Part shown: positions 25,903 through 35,464 of the stretch, piece by piece
How the letters are laid out: each line of letters starts with the position of its first letter
Position numbering within the stretch: position 1 is the stretch's first letter
Assembly: GCF_028765575.1 (NCBI RefSeq)
Contig: NZ_JARACO010000001.1
Location: forward strand, 310,001 to 374,000
Origin: Aliivibrio sp. S3MY1
GTDB lineage: Bacteria; Pseudomonadota; Gammaproteobacteria; Enterobacterales; Vibrionaceae
Reading direction: 5' to 3'
Length of the DNA stretch: 64,000 nt
Notes under the pieces: generated by a model
What the model saw: only the letters and a program-made list of their open reading frames with translations
Databases searched by the model: none
What the model was told of the DNA's origin: nothing
Made by a program: the position numbers and the translations under genes

Positions 25903-26118
25903 ATGAAAAAAATTGTCCCATTTATTTTACTCGCCTTTTTCAGCTTGCGCTTATTTGCCTCTGTCGGTCCTCATATTCAGCAATTAGAGCATGATAGCTT
26001 CACTATTTTACGCTCAGCCCTTATTGTTGGTGCTATCTGTTTTGTTATTTCATTTATCGTTAAGAAATTCAAAAAACCAACACCGATAATAATAAAATCT
26101 GAAGATGACATAAATTAA
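25903..26118 (+). CDS. small membrane protein, 71 aa
   Basis: The protein starts with MKKIVPFILLAFFSLRLFAS, a cleavable signal or first helix. A short linker VGPHIQQLEHDSF follows, then a clear membrane helix (SALIVGAICFVISFIV) and a basic tail KKFKKPTPIII ending in acidic residues. I recognise no family. It is followed by a strong terminator, so it is transcribed as a single gene. Confidence 0.65.
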   Translation: MKKIVPFILLAFFSLRLFASVGPHIQQLEHDSFTILRSALIVGAICFVISFIVKKFKKPTPIIIKSEDDIN

Positions 26119-26120
26119 TG

Positions 26121-26156
26121 CAAAAAAAAGAGTGACCGTTTGGCCACTCTTTTTTG
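26121..26156. terminator. bidirectional rho-independent terminator
   Basis: AAAAAGAGTG/CACTCTTTTT with a ten-base loop lies between the small membrane protein gene and the convergent MscS-type gene. Confidence 0.88.
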
Positions 26157-26178
26157 TTACTTCTACTTCACTATATGT

Positions 26179-27783
26179 TTATGCATCGTGCTTATAAACA
26201 TGAACATCGCGTTGTGGGAATGGAATACTTACACCTTCAGCATCAAAACGTTTCTTAACCGTTTCTGTAACTTCCCAATATACATTCCAGTAATCATCTG
26301 TTTTAACCCAAGGACGAACAATAAAGTCCACTGACGATTCGTTTAATGTATGCAGTTTCACTATAGATTCTGGTGTTTTTAGTACCAATGGGTGACTTTC
26401 TAGGATATCAGTAAAAATGGCTTTTGCTTTTTCAATATCATCTTGATAACCAATACCAAATACCATGTCTACACGACGCTCAGTTTCGATTGTTACGTTC
26501 TTAATCACATCACCCCAAATCTTATTGTTTGGGAAAATTAAATTCTGATTATCTACTGTTTTGATTGTAGTAGATACAAGATTCATACGATTAACTTTAC
26601 CTACGATACCACCAAGATCCACCAAATCACCCACGTCAAATGGACGATAAATCAAAATCATCATACCAGATGCAAAGTTAGATAGTGTGTCTTTTAATGC
26701 AAAACCAATAACCACACCTGCAACACCAAAACCAGTTAACAGTGGACCCAAATTAATGCCAATTTGAGATAACGCAATCAAGATACCGATCATCATGATG
26801 AACTTTGAGCCCATAGACACAAAGAACTCCTGCATTAACTTACTGAACTTCATTTTAGAATGAGACACACTTTTCTTAATTGCTGTTTTAGCAAGTCGAG
26901 AAAGGAAACTTGTCATCCAAAGAATAAGCGAGAAAATAACTAATTTAACAATAATAGATGGCGCATTCTCTACCGCCCAATCTTTAAAACGAGTAACCCA
27001 CTCTTCTGTTAAACCATACGCAACACTAATATCTAATACATCACTATTGATATCACCAGTTACAGAGAAGATAAACTGTTTATACTCTGTAATATCGATA
27101 TTATTTTGTTCCATTAATGTAGTAGTTACTTCTAAACTCGCAATCATTAATGAAACTCGTTCAGTTAAGTTCGTCGCATCTTGCGTTAGCAGATCTTTCT
27201 TCTCTACCGACGCATATTGCATACGTTTCGCAATGTCTGATTTTTGTGATTCAAGATAATGAATAATATTTGTCAATAAATCAGCACGGTTTGTTAGCTC
27301 TTTTAAAATAGCTGTTTTTTCTTTGGTGAAATCAATATTTAGTGTTTCACCCCATGATAATGTTTTAAATGCTTCTTCATAATACATATCCATGATGCCA
27401 AGACGTTTTTGTGCGGCAAATTCTAAATCATCCTTCTCATCGCCTTTCGCTTTACGAACCGCTTTAGTCAATTCAACTAAATCTTGATGACTTAGCTTTA
27501 ATAGCTCCCCCATAAGGATCATTTCTGAACGAACAACACCATCAAGTCCTTTAGCACTTGGGTTTTCTTGCAGCTGTAATTCAATATCCGCTCGAGTTTT
27601 GTCATTTTTACGACGTAATACATCTTCGAAAAACAATTTATCGGCTGGGTCAGCGGTAGATAACTGTACCACTCTTTCTTTTAACTCTTGTTGAACCGTA
27701 ACCATGTTATCAACTGATTGAGCGTAGGCTGAAGCCATCATACTCATCATTAATAACAAAGCAGTAAAATACTTCTTAATCAT
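26179..27783 (-). CDS. MscS-family mechanosensitive channel
   Basis: The 534-residue protein has a signal peptide (MIKKYFTALLLMMSMMASAY-AQ) and a long helical periplasmic region (about 25-245). The membrane domain has the pore-helix region LLTGFGVAGVVIGFALKDTL and SNFASGMMILIYRPFDVGD, then the MscS beta domain (GIVGKVNRMNLVSTTIKTVD, FPNNKIWGDVI) and the alpha/beta C-terminus. It opens under membrane tension to release solutes on hypo-osmotic shock. ATG 27783 has AGGA eight bases upstream. The longer start at 27840 has no signal-peptide logic and is rejected. Confidence 0.9.
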   Translation of the reverse strand: MIKKYFTALLLMMSMMASAYAQSVDNMVTVQQELKERVVQLSTADPADKLFFEDVLRRKNDKTRADIELQLQENPSAKGLDGVVRSEMILMGELLKLSHQDLVELTKAVRKAKGDEKDDLEFAAQKRLGIMDMYYEEAFKTLSWGETLNIDFTKEKTAILKELTNRADLLTNIIHYLESQKSDIAKRMQYASVEKKDLLTQDATNLTERVSLMIASLEVTTTLMEQNNIDITEYKQFIFSVTGDINSDVLDISVAYGLTEEWVTRFKDWAVENAPSIIVKLVIFSLILWMTSFLSRLAKTAIKKSVSHSKMKFSKLMQEFFVSMGSKFIMMIGILIALSQIGINLGPLLTGFGVAGVVIGFALKDTLSNFASGMMILIYRPFDVGDLVDLGGIVGKVNRMNLVSTTIKTVDNQNLIFPNNKIWGDVIKNVTIETERRVDMVFGIGYQDDIEKAKAIFTDILESHPLVLKTPESIVKLHTLNESSVDFIVRPWVKTDDYWNVYWEVTETVKKRFDAEGVSIPFPQRDVHVYKHDA

Positions 27784-27970
27784 AAAAAACGTCCTATATA
27801 AATCATGACCATATAATAGTTGATGCCTATCCATTCTCATTCATAACAATTGCAAATAATAGTATTGAATGATGAAAGCTTGTTCATTTGTTGATAGTTT
27901 GTGATGCAAAAGGTGCCTATTTGACTTTATATATTCACTTTTTTGTTTTTACTCTGAAAATTTATTGTAT

Positions 27971-28006
27971 AAAAAAAGGCGTAACCACAAAGTGGATACG
28001 CCTCCG
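27971..28006 (-). terminator. terminator after the FMN reductase gene
   Basis: On the minus strand GGCGTA.CCAC..GTGG.TACGCC forms a stem with a small bulge, followed by seven T. It is 20 bp past the stop at 28022. Confidence 0.85.
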
Positions 28007-28021
28007 TCTTTCTCTGATATT

Positions 28022-28543
28022 TTATAGTGTCGACATAATCGTTTTTAGTTCTGCAATCAACTCTTCGTTACGTAACTCACCTTTTTCTATATCAAAGTTA
28101 TCATAAAAACTAGGTACAGAAAGTGAGCCCTTAACCTCTGCAGCAAAATAAGGCGCAGAGCCTGTTGCAGCAGCAAGTACTGTCGCGGCACCACCAGGAC
28201 CAGGTGACGTAGCTAGCATGATTACAGGTTTGCCTTGGTAGACTTTCATATCGACACGAGAAGTCCAATCAAACACATTTTTAAATGCTGCACTATATGA
28301 TCCATTGTGTTCAGCATAAGAAATAACAACGGCATCTGCTTCACCAATTTTTTGGAAAAATGCTTTCGCTTGCTCAGGTTGGCCTAACTCTTTTTCTTTG
28401 TCTTCACTAAAAATAGGCATTTCATAATCATTAATGTCTAACGCTTCCACTTCAGCACCAGCCACTAAACCTGCTGCATACGTTGCTAATTGTTTATTAA
28501 TTGATGTTGAACTGCTGCTTGCTGCTAATGCTAAAATTTTCAT
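28022..28543 (-). CDS. NAD(P)H-dependent FMN reductase
   Basis: A 173-residue flavodoxin-like protein. The phosphate-binding loop is LALAASSSSTSINKQLA, the flavin contacts VVISYAEHNGSYSAAFKNVF-DW, and the later motif is PVIMLATSPGPGGAATVLA. This is the YieF/ChrR-type NADPH-dependent FMN reductase family, reducing flavins, quinones or chromate. ATG 28543 follows AAGGTATTCCT, a modest site, and a longer start at 28657 is out of character with the fold. A decayed LysR gene lies divergently upstream and may once have controlled it. Confidence 0.88.
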   Translation of the reverse strand: MKILALAASSSSTSINKQLATYAAGLVAGAEVEALDINDYEMPIFSEDKEKELGQPEQAKAFFQKIGEADAVVISYAEHNGSYSAAFKNVFDWTSRVDMKVYQGKPVIMLATSPGPGGAATVLAAATGSAPYFAAEVKGSLSVPSFYDNFDIEKGELRNEELIAELKTIMSTL

Positions 28544-28637
28544 AGGAATACCTTCATAATCAGTTTGAATAAAAAGAGTAGTAAATGTCCTGCTCTTTTC
28601 AAATATATTGCTCTTGTTTGCGATGGGATAACTATAG

Positions 28638-28864
28638 TTCATCCACAAACAATTCATTTATGGCGTTAGTTTGGCAGGGCAAGGGATAACACGCATCCCT
28701 CACTTTCATTTAACCGATGAATTAGAAACAGGAAGACTGGTTGAGCTATTTGCTGATTACTCTGAATAACCATTGATATCTTCATGGTTTACCCTAGTCG
28801 TAAACACATGTCAGCCAAGGTACGTTGCTTTATAGACTTTATTTTCGAGCACCTTGGCGAATAA
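28638..28864 (+). pseudogene. C-terminal relic of a LysR-family regulator
   Basis: Downstream of a TAG at 28635-28637 the plus strand encodes YGVSLAGQGITRIPHFHLTD, then ELETGRLVELFADYSE and a TAA (28767-28769). After a frame change it encodes YPSRKHMSAKVRCFIDFIFE, then HLGE and TAA (28862-28864). This is the end of a LysR effector domain (typical AGQGI..LP...L..G.LV.LL..Y and YPS..H.S.KVR.FIDFL). The helix-turn-helix and most of the effector domain are gone, with a stop and a frameshift in what is left. Confidence 0.85.
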
Positions 28865-28875
28865 ATGATACCTAT

Positions 28876-29733
28876 TTAAGATACGTTATTTGCATATTCT
28901 TCTAATAGTGTTTCGAAACGCTCTAAACCTCTTAATGGATCAAAGTCTGTCTCTTCTAATACAAGTTCACGCATAGACGTACTTGCCTCAATAGAACGTT
29001 GCAAGTCATCAATGGCTTGCACTTCAGCCCCTAATTGCGCATACGCACACGCACGTTGAAATAATGCGTGTGCATTTTGATCATCCACTTCTAAAACACG
29101 ATTACATAAATTCAATGCCCAATGAAATTCACGCATCTCCATTGCCGCATCCGCTTTATACGTTAATGCTTCTAAATCACCCGGTCTTACTTTTAGGATC
29201 TCATCATAAATATCCATTTTCTGTTCAGGTGTTTGAACACTTTGAGCTCTCAACCATAAGTTATGAACTTCATTGATAATTTCAATTTCACGGTTATTCT
29301 CAGTGATAATTCGGGTTTTACGTTTTAGATCTCGCTCTAATGCTACAAACTTTTTCTCATAATCTTGGGCAATTTTATTGAGCTGCTTATCTGCCATCTC
29401 TTTGGTATTTTGCTTCATTTCTTTTAATGATTGCCATCCAATCAACGCAATAAGAGAAGCAACCGCCGCAATGACATAAAAAAAGTACGTTACCGTTGTA
29501 TTTGAATAATTTAATGATTTATCAGCAACCGTCAACTCGCGATCGGTAATTTGTATCGTTAAACGTCGCTCTAGATCTTGTTGATCCATACGTAAAGCTT
29601 TTAGTTCATCTAAAATATAACGTTCCATTAATGGACGTTCTAAATACACTTGTTCTGAATAAGTCACTTCTTCTGCCTGTAATGACAATGAAGTAAAAAG
29701 AGTGATGAGAAGCAAAAAGAAATGTCGATACAT
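28876..29733 (-). CDS. membrane-anchored coiled-coil/TPR protein
   Basis: The 285-residue protein has a signal peptide (MYRHFFLLLITLFTSLSLQA) and a short periplasmic helical region. A membrane helix (TVTYFFYVIAAVASLIALIG, about 80-100) and a charged coiled coil (about 105-160) follow. Tetratricopeptide-like repeats come next (DIYDEILKVRPGDLEALTYK, ALNLCNRVLEVDDQNAHALF, then ACAYAQLG). It is anchored in the inner membrane with the TPRs likely cytoplasmic. TPRs bind partner proteins, but none can be named. It stands alone. Confidence 0.75.
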   Translation of the reverse strand: MYRHFFLLLITLFTSLSLQAEEVTYSEQVYLERPLMERYILDELKALRMDQQDLERRLTIQITDRELTVADKSLNYSNTTVTYFFYVIAAVASLIALIGWQSLKEMKQNTKEMADKQLNKIAQDYEKKFVALERDLKRKTRIITENNREIEIINEVHNLWLRAQSVQTPEQKMDIYDEILKVRPGDLEALTYKADAAMEMREFHWALNLCNRVLEVDDQNAHALFQRACAYAQLGAEVQAIDDLQRSIEASTSMRELVLEETDFDPLRGLERFETLLEEYANNVS

Positions 29734-29823
29734 AGAATAGCCTTGTTAATCGTGTAGTTAGAGGTGATATACATAAAGATAACACATCCAAGACAGCAAC
29801 ACCCGATTAACAAAGAAAACCAA

Positions 29824-30420
29824 TTAAAAACCCATCACCATAGAGCCGACAAGTAACCCTGCCATGCTGTAATTAAAAAACTTCAAATGCTTTGGTGTTT
29901 TCAATCTTTTTTGTAGCTCTTTACCCGCAATTGTCCAAAAACTAACGGTAGGCACATTAATACAAATAAACACGAATGCGATTAGAAACACACTAAACAT
30001 ATCAGCGCTGGTCGCATAAATACTCATTACCGATAACGCCATTGACCATCCTTTGGGGTTAATCCATTGGAAGCTCGCGGCTTGTAAAAACGACATCGGT
30101 TTATAATCGCCATTAATATTATCTACAGGCTTACTACTCGCAATTTTATACGCCAAATATAATAAATAGGCAGCACTGACAATTTGTAATGCTTTCTCTA
30201 GTTGTGGATAGGTCTGAAAAATTTGAACTAAACCAAATCCTACTAATATCAGCATAAACGCAAAACCAAAGATCACACCCAGCATATGAGGAATCGTTCT
30301 CACAAAACCAACGTTCGCTCCAGAAGTCATCAACATGATGTTATTTGGACCAGGCGTAAACGCGCCAACAAAAGCAAATGTGGTTAAAGCAAGTAAATAG
30401 GTGTAATCCATAATAAGCAT
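29824..30420 (-). CDS. LysE/RhtB-family amino acid exporter
   Basis: A 198-residue six-helix protein with the family's N-terminal FAFVGAFTPGPNNIMLMTSG, and ASFQWINPKGWSMALSVMS in the middle. It exports an amino acid or derivative. It is divergent from an Lrp-family gene 100 bp away, the usual LysE/regulator pairing. ATG at 30411 (M4) is an equally good start. Confidence 0.9.
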   Translation of the reverse strand: MLIMDYTYLLALTTFAFVGAFTPGPNNIMLMTSGANVGFVRTIPHMLGVIFGFAFMLILVGFGLVQIFQTYPQLEKALQIVSAAYLLYLAYKIASSKPVDNINGDYKPMSFLQAASFQWINPKGWSMALSVMSIYATSADMFSVFLIAFVFICINVPTVSFWTIAGKELQKRLKTPKHLKFFNYSMAGLLVGSMVMGF

Positions 30421-30519
30421 CTTATAAAAATAAATTCTGCTTGTATCTTAATGCGAGACTGAGTAAATTTTCTGTCTATATTTGTTTAAAATAAAATTAA
30501 TACGCAAGGATTAGTCGCA

Positions 30520-30963
30520 ATGGATAGGTTTGACGAGAGAATATTGCAAGAGTTAAAAAGGAATGGGCGACTCACTAATGTAGAGCTATCTGACCGTATT
30601 GGATTATCACCATCAGCAACACTGAGACGTGTACAAGAATTAGAACGAAATGAAACAATTAAAGGCTACCGGGCGGTATTAAATCCAAATAAATGCGGAG
30701 TGGGATTTGTAGCGTATGTGACGATTGGATTATCTAATCACAGTAAACAATCACAAAAAGATTTTGAAGCTCAGATAATGGAATCGAAAGAAGTGACAGA
30801 GTGCCACAATATTACAGGAGCAAATGAATATCTATTACGTGTTGAGACTGAGAGCCTCTCATCTTATAAGCAGTTTCATTCAAACGTACTTGGAGAGATA
30901 TCTCAGGTCAACTCAATCGGCACCTTAGTGGTTATGGATTCCCCTAAGGACGAACGAACTTAG
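30520..30963 (+). CDS. Lrp/AsnC-family regulator
   Basis: The 147-residue protein has a helix-turn-helix (RILQELKRNGRLTNVELSDR, then IGLSPSATLRRVQELE) followed by a RAM effector domain (YRAVLNPNKCGVGFVAYVTI, VTECHNITGANEYLLRVET). It probably senses an amino acid and controls the divergent LysE-type exporter. Its last 20 bp overlap the end of the convergent CDF gene. Confidence 0.9.
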   Translation: MDRFDERILQELKRNGRLTNVELSDRIGLSPSATLRRVQELERNETIKGYRAVLNPNKCGVGFVAYVTIGLSNHSKQSQKDFEAQIMESKEVTECHNITGANEYLLRVETESLSSYKQFHSNVLGEISQVNSIGTLVVMDSPKDERT

Positions 30964-31642
30964 CGCTCATCAGTGAAGGGTTCTTTAATTCATGTAACTC
31001 TTTTATTGAATTAATAACCATTTTTACAGGTACGATGATGAAATAAATTGAAGCTAATACCACCATGATTGGATCGGCTAATTGAGCATAATGCGCGAGT
31101 GATGTTAGTAATAATATTTTCGCAATCATAAAGCCCACAAAAACGGCAGCACTAATAACGGTATCCATTAACCATTGCTTTGCTTCTGCATCGATTAATG
31201 CTGAATTAACCTCTTTACCTTGAGTTTTCATTAACCAATAGCTGCCATAACAACCAATCATGCTAAACACACCAAAAGCCAATGCGATACCAGTATTTAC
31301 TTCGCGACCACCTTGCATGATTGCTTGAACTGCAGCAATAAATGAAAGTACACACATTAAGGTAATTGCGATCCCTTTAACTAAAATCACAGTAGACTCA
31401 ATTACCTTAACGCGCTTAATATTTTTCGCTACCTCTTCTTTTCGAATGTAGAACACCGCACCTAATGACAATAATGTTAAAAATAAACTAACTAATGAAT
31501 AAACACCATCAAACACAATAACTAATGAATGGATAAGTGTACCTAATATAATTCCTATCATGGCAAACAACAGCGCTGAAAACGTTGAGGCCAATAATAA
31601 TTGCCTTTCTTTCTTAATTGAATATGACATTTTGTTCTCCAT
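30944..31642 (-). CDS. cation diffusion facilitator (CDF)-like transporter
   Basis: The 232-residue protein has six helices in CDF layout. HSLVIVFDGVYSLVSLFLTL corresponds to helix II with its metal-site aspartate (FDGVYS). ALIDAEAKQWLMDTVISAAV is the helix V site, with Asp at the usual place. The C-terminal cytoplasmic metal-binding domain is nearly absent, which is shorter than FieF/ZitB (about 300). Zn2+, Fe2+ or Mn2+ are all possible. The stop overlaps the Lrp gene end. Confidence 0.75.
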   Translation of the reverse strand: MENKMSYSIKKERQLLLASTFSALLFAMIGIILGTLIHSLVIVFDGVYSLVSLFLTLLSLGAVFYIRKEEVAKNIKRVKVIESTVILVKGIAITLMCVLSFIAAVQAIMQGGREVNTGIALAFGVFSMIGCYGSYWLMKTQGKEVNSALIDAEAKQWLMDTVISAAVFVGFMIAKILLLTSLAHYAQLADPIMVVLASIYFIIVPVKMVINSIKELHELKNPSLMSAKFVRP

Positions 31643-31778
31643 CGACTTATTTTTCGTCTTTTTTATTTATACCACGCATCATATATCTAAAATTGGTGAT
31701 AGGATAATCAGTCAGCGTCGAGTTTTTCGTCGCCATTCATTCTTCATCCTTTATTATTCTCTTTATCGGGTATACATA

Positions 31779-32663
31779 ATGAAAACCAGTCAAATTGAGA
31801 TGTTCTTATATGCTGTTGAATTTGGGTCAATTGCAGAAGCGTCACGTAAGCTTCAAAAAAGTCGAACTACTGTCAGCGCAGCCCTCAATACTCTCGAGGA
31901 TGAATTAGGCGTTACTCTGCTAAACCGTACTGGTAATCGAATTACTCCTACGGAAATTGGGGAGTCTTTAGTTCATGACTTTCAACGAATCTCTCTCATC
32001 AGTAATGACATCGAGAATAAATGCTTTCAATATAACCATGGGGTTGCATCAACCATTCGAATTGTGCGTGACGATGCTTTACCTGAGACTATTTGGCGTC
32101 AGATCTTGGGCAAAATGAGTCGTAAATTTCCAAGCACAAGTATTTCAATTTATGTTGCTCCATCCCCTGAATTGGAAGAAATGGTAGAGCAAAATATTGT
32201 TGATGTCGCTTATGGTTTACTGCCTATAAATAATGAACTGATGCATGTTCAACAAAATGAATTAGGGCAGATCCGCCTAATGTCTGTTGCGCATAAAGAT
32301 CATCCATTAAGCCAACTAAGAAAAGTCAGTAGAACCGATTTAGAAAGTAATACTGAAATCATAATGAACTACATTGATGAAGATGAATTAATGGTGACTG
32401 AACCTAAATCAAGTAAGTACATTGCTTTGACTTTTTATGAACATCTACGAAATGCAGTATTAGATAAAACAGGATGGTCTTCTGTGCCAGCTTTATTAAT
32501 TAATGAACACTTACGTGATGGTACTTTAAAAGTGTTAAAGCATAATCGAGCAATGAATTGGCAATCTTTTGCTGAAATGACAAAAAGTAACATGCCTCGC
32601 GGCGTTATTATTGACTGGCTATCTGAACAAGTTGAAGATTATTTACTCGAAGTGTCTGAATAA
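31779..32663 (+). CDS. LysR-family transcriptional regulator
   Basis: The 294-residue protein starts MKTSQIEMFLYAVEFGSIAE with helix-turn-helix ASRKLQKSRTTVSAALNTLE, then a full effector domain. A longer start at 31560 only adds non-conserved residues. The start is 136 bp from the CDF gene on the opposite strand, which is its likely target. The ribosome site is weak (GGG six to eight bases upstream). Confidence 0.85.
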   Translation: MKTSQIEMFLYAVEFGSIAEASRKLQKSRTTVSAALNTLEDELGVTLLNRTGNRITPTEIGESLVHDFQRISLISNDIENKCFQYNHGVASTIRIVRDDALPETIWRQILGKMSRKFPSTSISIYVAPSPELEEMVEQNIVDVAYGLLPINNELMHVQQNELGQIRLMSVAHKDHPLSQLRKVSRTDLESNTEIIMNYIDEDELMVTEPKSSKYIALTFYEHLRNAVLDKTGWSSVPALLINEHLRDGTLKVLKHNRAMNWQSFAEMTKSNMPRGVIIDWLSEQVEDYLLEVSE

Positions 32664-33124
32664 CGGTTATATTACTCAATAAAAAGTAAATTAGCCGTAA
32701 TTCTCAAGCTCAGCTGAGTTTTTCAGAGAACATACATCTTTAATACCTAGATACATGGATCATAATGAGCATTCAAACCTCATCTCCATCAACCATGCCT
32801 TCTACTTGTTCTGATTGATTTTCGATATCTATAAAAGCCTGTTGTCTTGCGTTAATTTATTCGGCACTCGATTGAGCAAATACAATATTTAGTAATAAAA
32901 CACGATAAATAGCCCACTAGAATGGGCTATTTTTTTATAAAAAACATCAAATTGATCTATTTCACCCAACAAAAAACACATAGAACACTAACCAAATAAA
33001 AACATAGAAACGAGATCAATGTCGCATTAAACGACTAATAAATACACTTTTTTTGTGATTCACTTGCCTTTACGCCTCTGAAAATGTCAATAATAAAAAG
33101 GAATTTAATTAGAGTACAAAGGAT
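32664..33124. other. 461-bp ectoine upstream region with an orphan terminator
   Basis: AAATAGCCCA/TGGGCTATTT with loop CTAGAA followed by seven T (32905-32937) is a strong terminator with no gene immediately before it. The LysR stop is 240 bp upstream. A minus-strand frame around 32800-32860 (RQQAFIDIENQSEQVEG, then MVDGDEV and stop) is bounded by stops and looks like a relic. The ectA promoter must lie in 32940-33120. Confidence 0.5.
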
Positions 33125-33670
33125 ATGTATTTACATATGACGATTGCAGCGCCCAGAATCTTGTGTTCAAGCATGGATATTGAACCCAGCAAAAAATGGA
33201 CATTTAGAGAGCCATCAAGGACAGACGGTGACGATGTTTACACATTGATCACCGAGTGTCCCCCTCTTGATATCAACTCTTCATACTGTAATTTCCTTCA
33301 ATCTACCCATTTCAGTAAGACCTGTGTTTTAGCAGAGAAAGACGGCAACCTTGCTGGTTTTATCTCTGGTTACCATAAGCCTGATGACCCAAAAACATTA
33401 TTCATCTGGCAAGTCGCTGTCTCTCCTCGCTACCGAGGTAAAGGTTTAGCTTACTCAATGCTAAATGAGCTTTTACAGCGTAAAAACATCAAACACACCG
33501 AATTCGTAGAAACAACCATCACCAAAGCCAATACCGCTTCATGGTCGCTATTTAAAAAGCTAGATGCCGAACACGGTGACCAAGGTGAGGTAACCACGTT
33601 TCTAGACAAAGAAGCCCATTTCAAAGGCAAACACGATACTGAATATTTGTATCGTATCGCTCTAAAATAA
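33125..33670 (+). CDS. ectA: L-2,4-diaminobutyrate N-acetyltransferase (EctA)
   Basis: A 181-residue GNAT protein. The EctA fingerprint is ECPPLDINSSYCNFLQSTHF, the acetyl-CoA loop VAVSPRYRGKGLAYSMLNEL, then ETTITKANTASWSLFKKLD. It acetylates diaminobutyrate, the second dedicated step of ectoine synthesis. The start is not certain. ATG 33125 lies one base after AAAGGA and ATG 33137 lies 13 bases after it. First gene of the ectABC-ask unit. Confidence 0.95.
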   Translation: MYLHMTIAAPRILCSSMDIEPSKKWTFREPSRTDGDDVYTLITECPPLDINSSYCNFLQSTHFSKTCVLAEKDGNLAGFISGYHKPDDPKTLFIWQVAVSPRYRGKGLAYSMLNELLQRKNIKHTEFVETTITKANTASWSLFKKLDAEHGDQGEVTTFLDKEAHFKGKHDTEYLYRIALK

Positions 33671-33695
33671 AATAGGAATCATAAACGGACTCATC

Positions 33696-34961
33696 ATGAA
33701 TATTTTCAAGAAGCAAGAATCACAAGTACGTTCATACTCAAACAGTTTTCCAGTTGTCTTCCAAAAAGCAAAAGGATGTTGGCTAGAAACCGAAAGCGGC
33801 AAACGTTACTTAGACTTCCTTGCTGGAGCCGGATCACTCAACTACGGTCACAACAACCCAGTCTTAAAGCAAGCTTTACTTGAATACATCGAAAATGATG
33901 GCATTACGCATGGCTTAGATATGCACTCAAGTGCAAAAGCCACTTTCTTGAATGCATTGAATAATTACATCCTAGAACCTAGAGATCTAGATTATAAAGT
34001 TCAATTTACCGGTCCAACCGGAACCAATGCCGTTGAGGCCGCTTTAAAACTGGCACGTAAAGTCACTAACCGAACTAACATTGTCGCTTTCACTAATGGT
34101 TTCCACGGTTGTACTGCAGGAGCATTGGCAGCGACAGGGAATCAACACCATCGCCAAGGTGCAGGTTTTAGCTTAAACAACATCACTCGCATTCCTTTTG
34201 AAGGTTATGCCGATATCGATGGCCTTAATCTGTTTGAAACCATGCTATCTGATAACTCAAGTGGTTTAGATAAACCTGCTGCTGTGCTTTTAGAAACTGT
34301 ACAAGGTGAAGGTGGATTAAACGTCGCATCAAATCAATGGCTACAGCGTTTAAGCAAGATTTGTAAAGCCAACGATATTCTAATGATTGTTGATGATATC
34401 CAAGCTGGCTGTGGTCGTACTGGCACCTTCTTCAGTTTTGAGCCATCAGGTATTAAACCAGATATGGTTACGCTATCTAAATCTATTGGTGGCTACGGCT
34501 TACCAATGGCGGTTGTCTTACTAAAACCAGAATTAGATGAATGGAAACCAGGTGAGCATAACGGTACTTTCCGTGGTAATAATCACGCGTTCATTACTGC
34601 AGCAAAAGCACTAGAGATTTACTGGGCAAACTCAGATTTTGAAACACACATCAAACAGTGCTCTCAAAAAGTCAGTGATGTCATTCTTCGTGCTGTAAAA
34701 CGCTACCCTAAATTGTTTGTTCAACAAAAAGGTCGCGGCATGATGATTGGTATTGAGTGTAAAGACGGCATTATCTCAAGTGATATCGCTAAAGATTGTT
34801 TTAAGAACGGCATGATCATTGAAACTGCAGGTCCATCTGATGAAGTAGTGAAATTCTTCTGTCCACTGACGATCACAGAGTCAGAGCTAGAAGAAGGCCT
34901 AACCATCTTTGAAAACGCAATTGATAATATTGCAGAAAAACACTTCAAAAAAGCATCTTAA
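33696..34961 (+). CDS. ectB: diaminobutyrate-2-oxoglutarate transaminase (EctB)
   Basis: A 421-residue class III PLP aminotransferase. It shows [37 protein letters not shown], the aspartate in [19 protein letters not shown] and the PLP lysine in [13 protein letters not shown]. It makes diaminobutyrate from aspartate semialdehyde and glutamate. It is 25 bp after ectA. Confidence 0.96.
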   Translation: MNIFKKQESQVRSYSNSFPVVFQKAKGCWLETESGKRYLDFLAGAGSLNYGHNNPVLKQALLEYIENDGITHGLDMHSSAKATFLNALNNYILEPRDLDYKVQFTGPTGTNAVEAALKLARKVTNRTNIVAFTNGFHGCTAGALAATGNQHHRQGAGFSLNNITRIPFEGYADIDGLNLFETMLSDNSSGLDKPAAVLLETVQGEGGLNVASNQWLQRLSKICKANDILMIVDDIQAGCGRTGTFFSFEPSGIKPDMVTLSKSIGGYGLPMAVVLLKPELDEWKPGEHNGTFRGNNHAFITAAKALEIYWANSDFETHIKQCSQKVSDVILRAVKRYPKLFVQQKGRGMMIGIECKDGIISSDIAKDCFKNGMIIETAGPSDEVVKFFCPLTITESELEEGLTIFENAIDNIAEKHFKKAS

Positions 34962-34975
34962 TCAGGAACGAAACA

Positions 34976-35362
34976 ATGATTGTTAGAACACTAGACGAAT
35001 GTCGTGATAGCGAACGACGCGTAGCATCAGAAACATGGGAAAGCGTAAGAATGTTGTTGAAGAATGACAACATGGGTTTCTCTTTCCACATTACGACTAT
35101 TTATGAAAATACAGAAACTCACATTCACTACAAAAACCACTTAGAGTCAGTCTATTGCATGAGTGGCGAAGGTGAAATTGAAGTCATTGGCGGTGAAACC
35201 TACCCAATCAAACCGGGCACCTTGTACATTCTTGATAAGCATGACGAACACTACTTGCGTGCTTATCAAGATAAAGAAATGGTGATGGCGTGCGTCTTCA
35301 ATCCACCAATCACAGGGGCCGAAGTTCATGATAAAAACGGCGTCTACCCTATCTTAGATTAA
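34976..35362 (+). CDS. ectC: L-ectoine synthase (EctC)
   Basis: A 128-residue single cupin with the iron-site residues in [20 protein letters not shown] and [10 protein letters not shown]. It cyclises N-gamma-acetyl-diaminobutyrate to ectoine. AGGA precedes the ATG, 14 bp after ectB. The usual family length is about 130. No ectoine hydroxylase (ectD) follows, so only ectoine, not hydroxyectoine, is predicted. Confidence 0.96.
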   Translation: MIVRTLDECRDSERRVASETWESVRMLLKNDNMGFSFHITTIYENTETHIHYKNHLESVYCMSGEGEIEVIGGETYPIKPGTLYILDKHDEHYLRAYQDKEMVMACVFNPPITGAEVHDKNGVYPILD

Positions 35363-35386
35363 GCACTAATTCCCCCTAGTGCTTAT
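35361..35386 (+). promoter_or_regulatory. hairpin between ectC and ask
   Basis: TAAGCACTA/TAGTGCTTA with a six- to eight-base C-rich loop begins at the ectC stop. Only TTATTTAAG follows, so it looks like a partial terminator or RNA-processing stem separating ectABC from the aspartokinase gene. Confidence 0.6.
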
Positions 35387-35464
35387 TTAAGTTAGCAGTA
35401 AATCCACTTGGGTTCATGGTGACTCAAGAGGATTCTCCCTCTCAAAGTCAAAAAGGATTTACCC

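Noticed and set aside
32790-32870. Small minus-strand gene upstream of ectA
   Set aside because: The frame is bounded by stops, has no start codon or ribosome site and is only about 24 codons.
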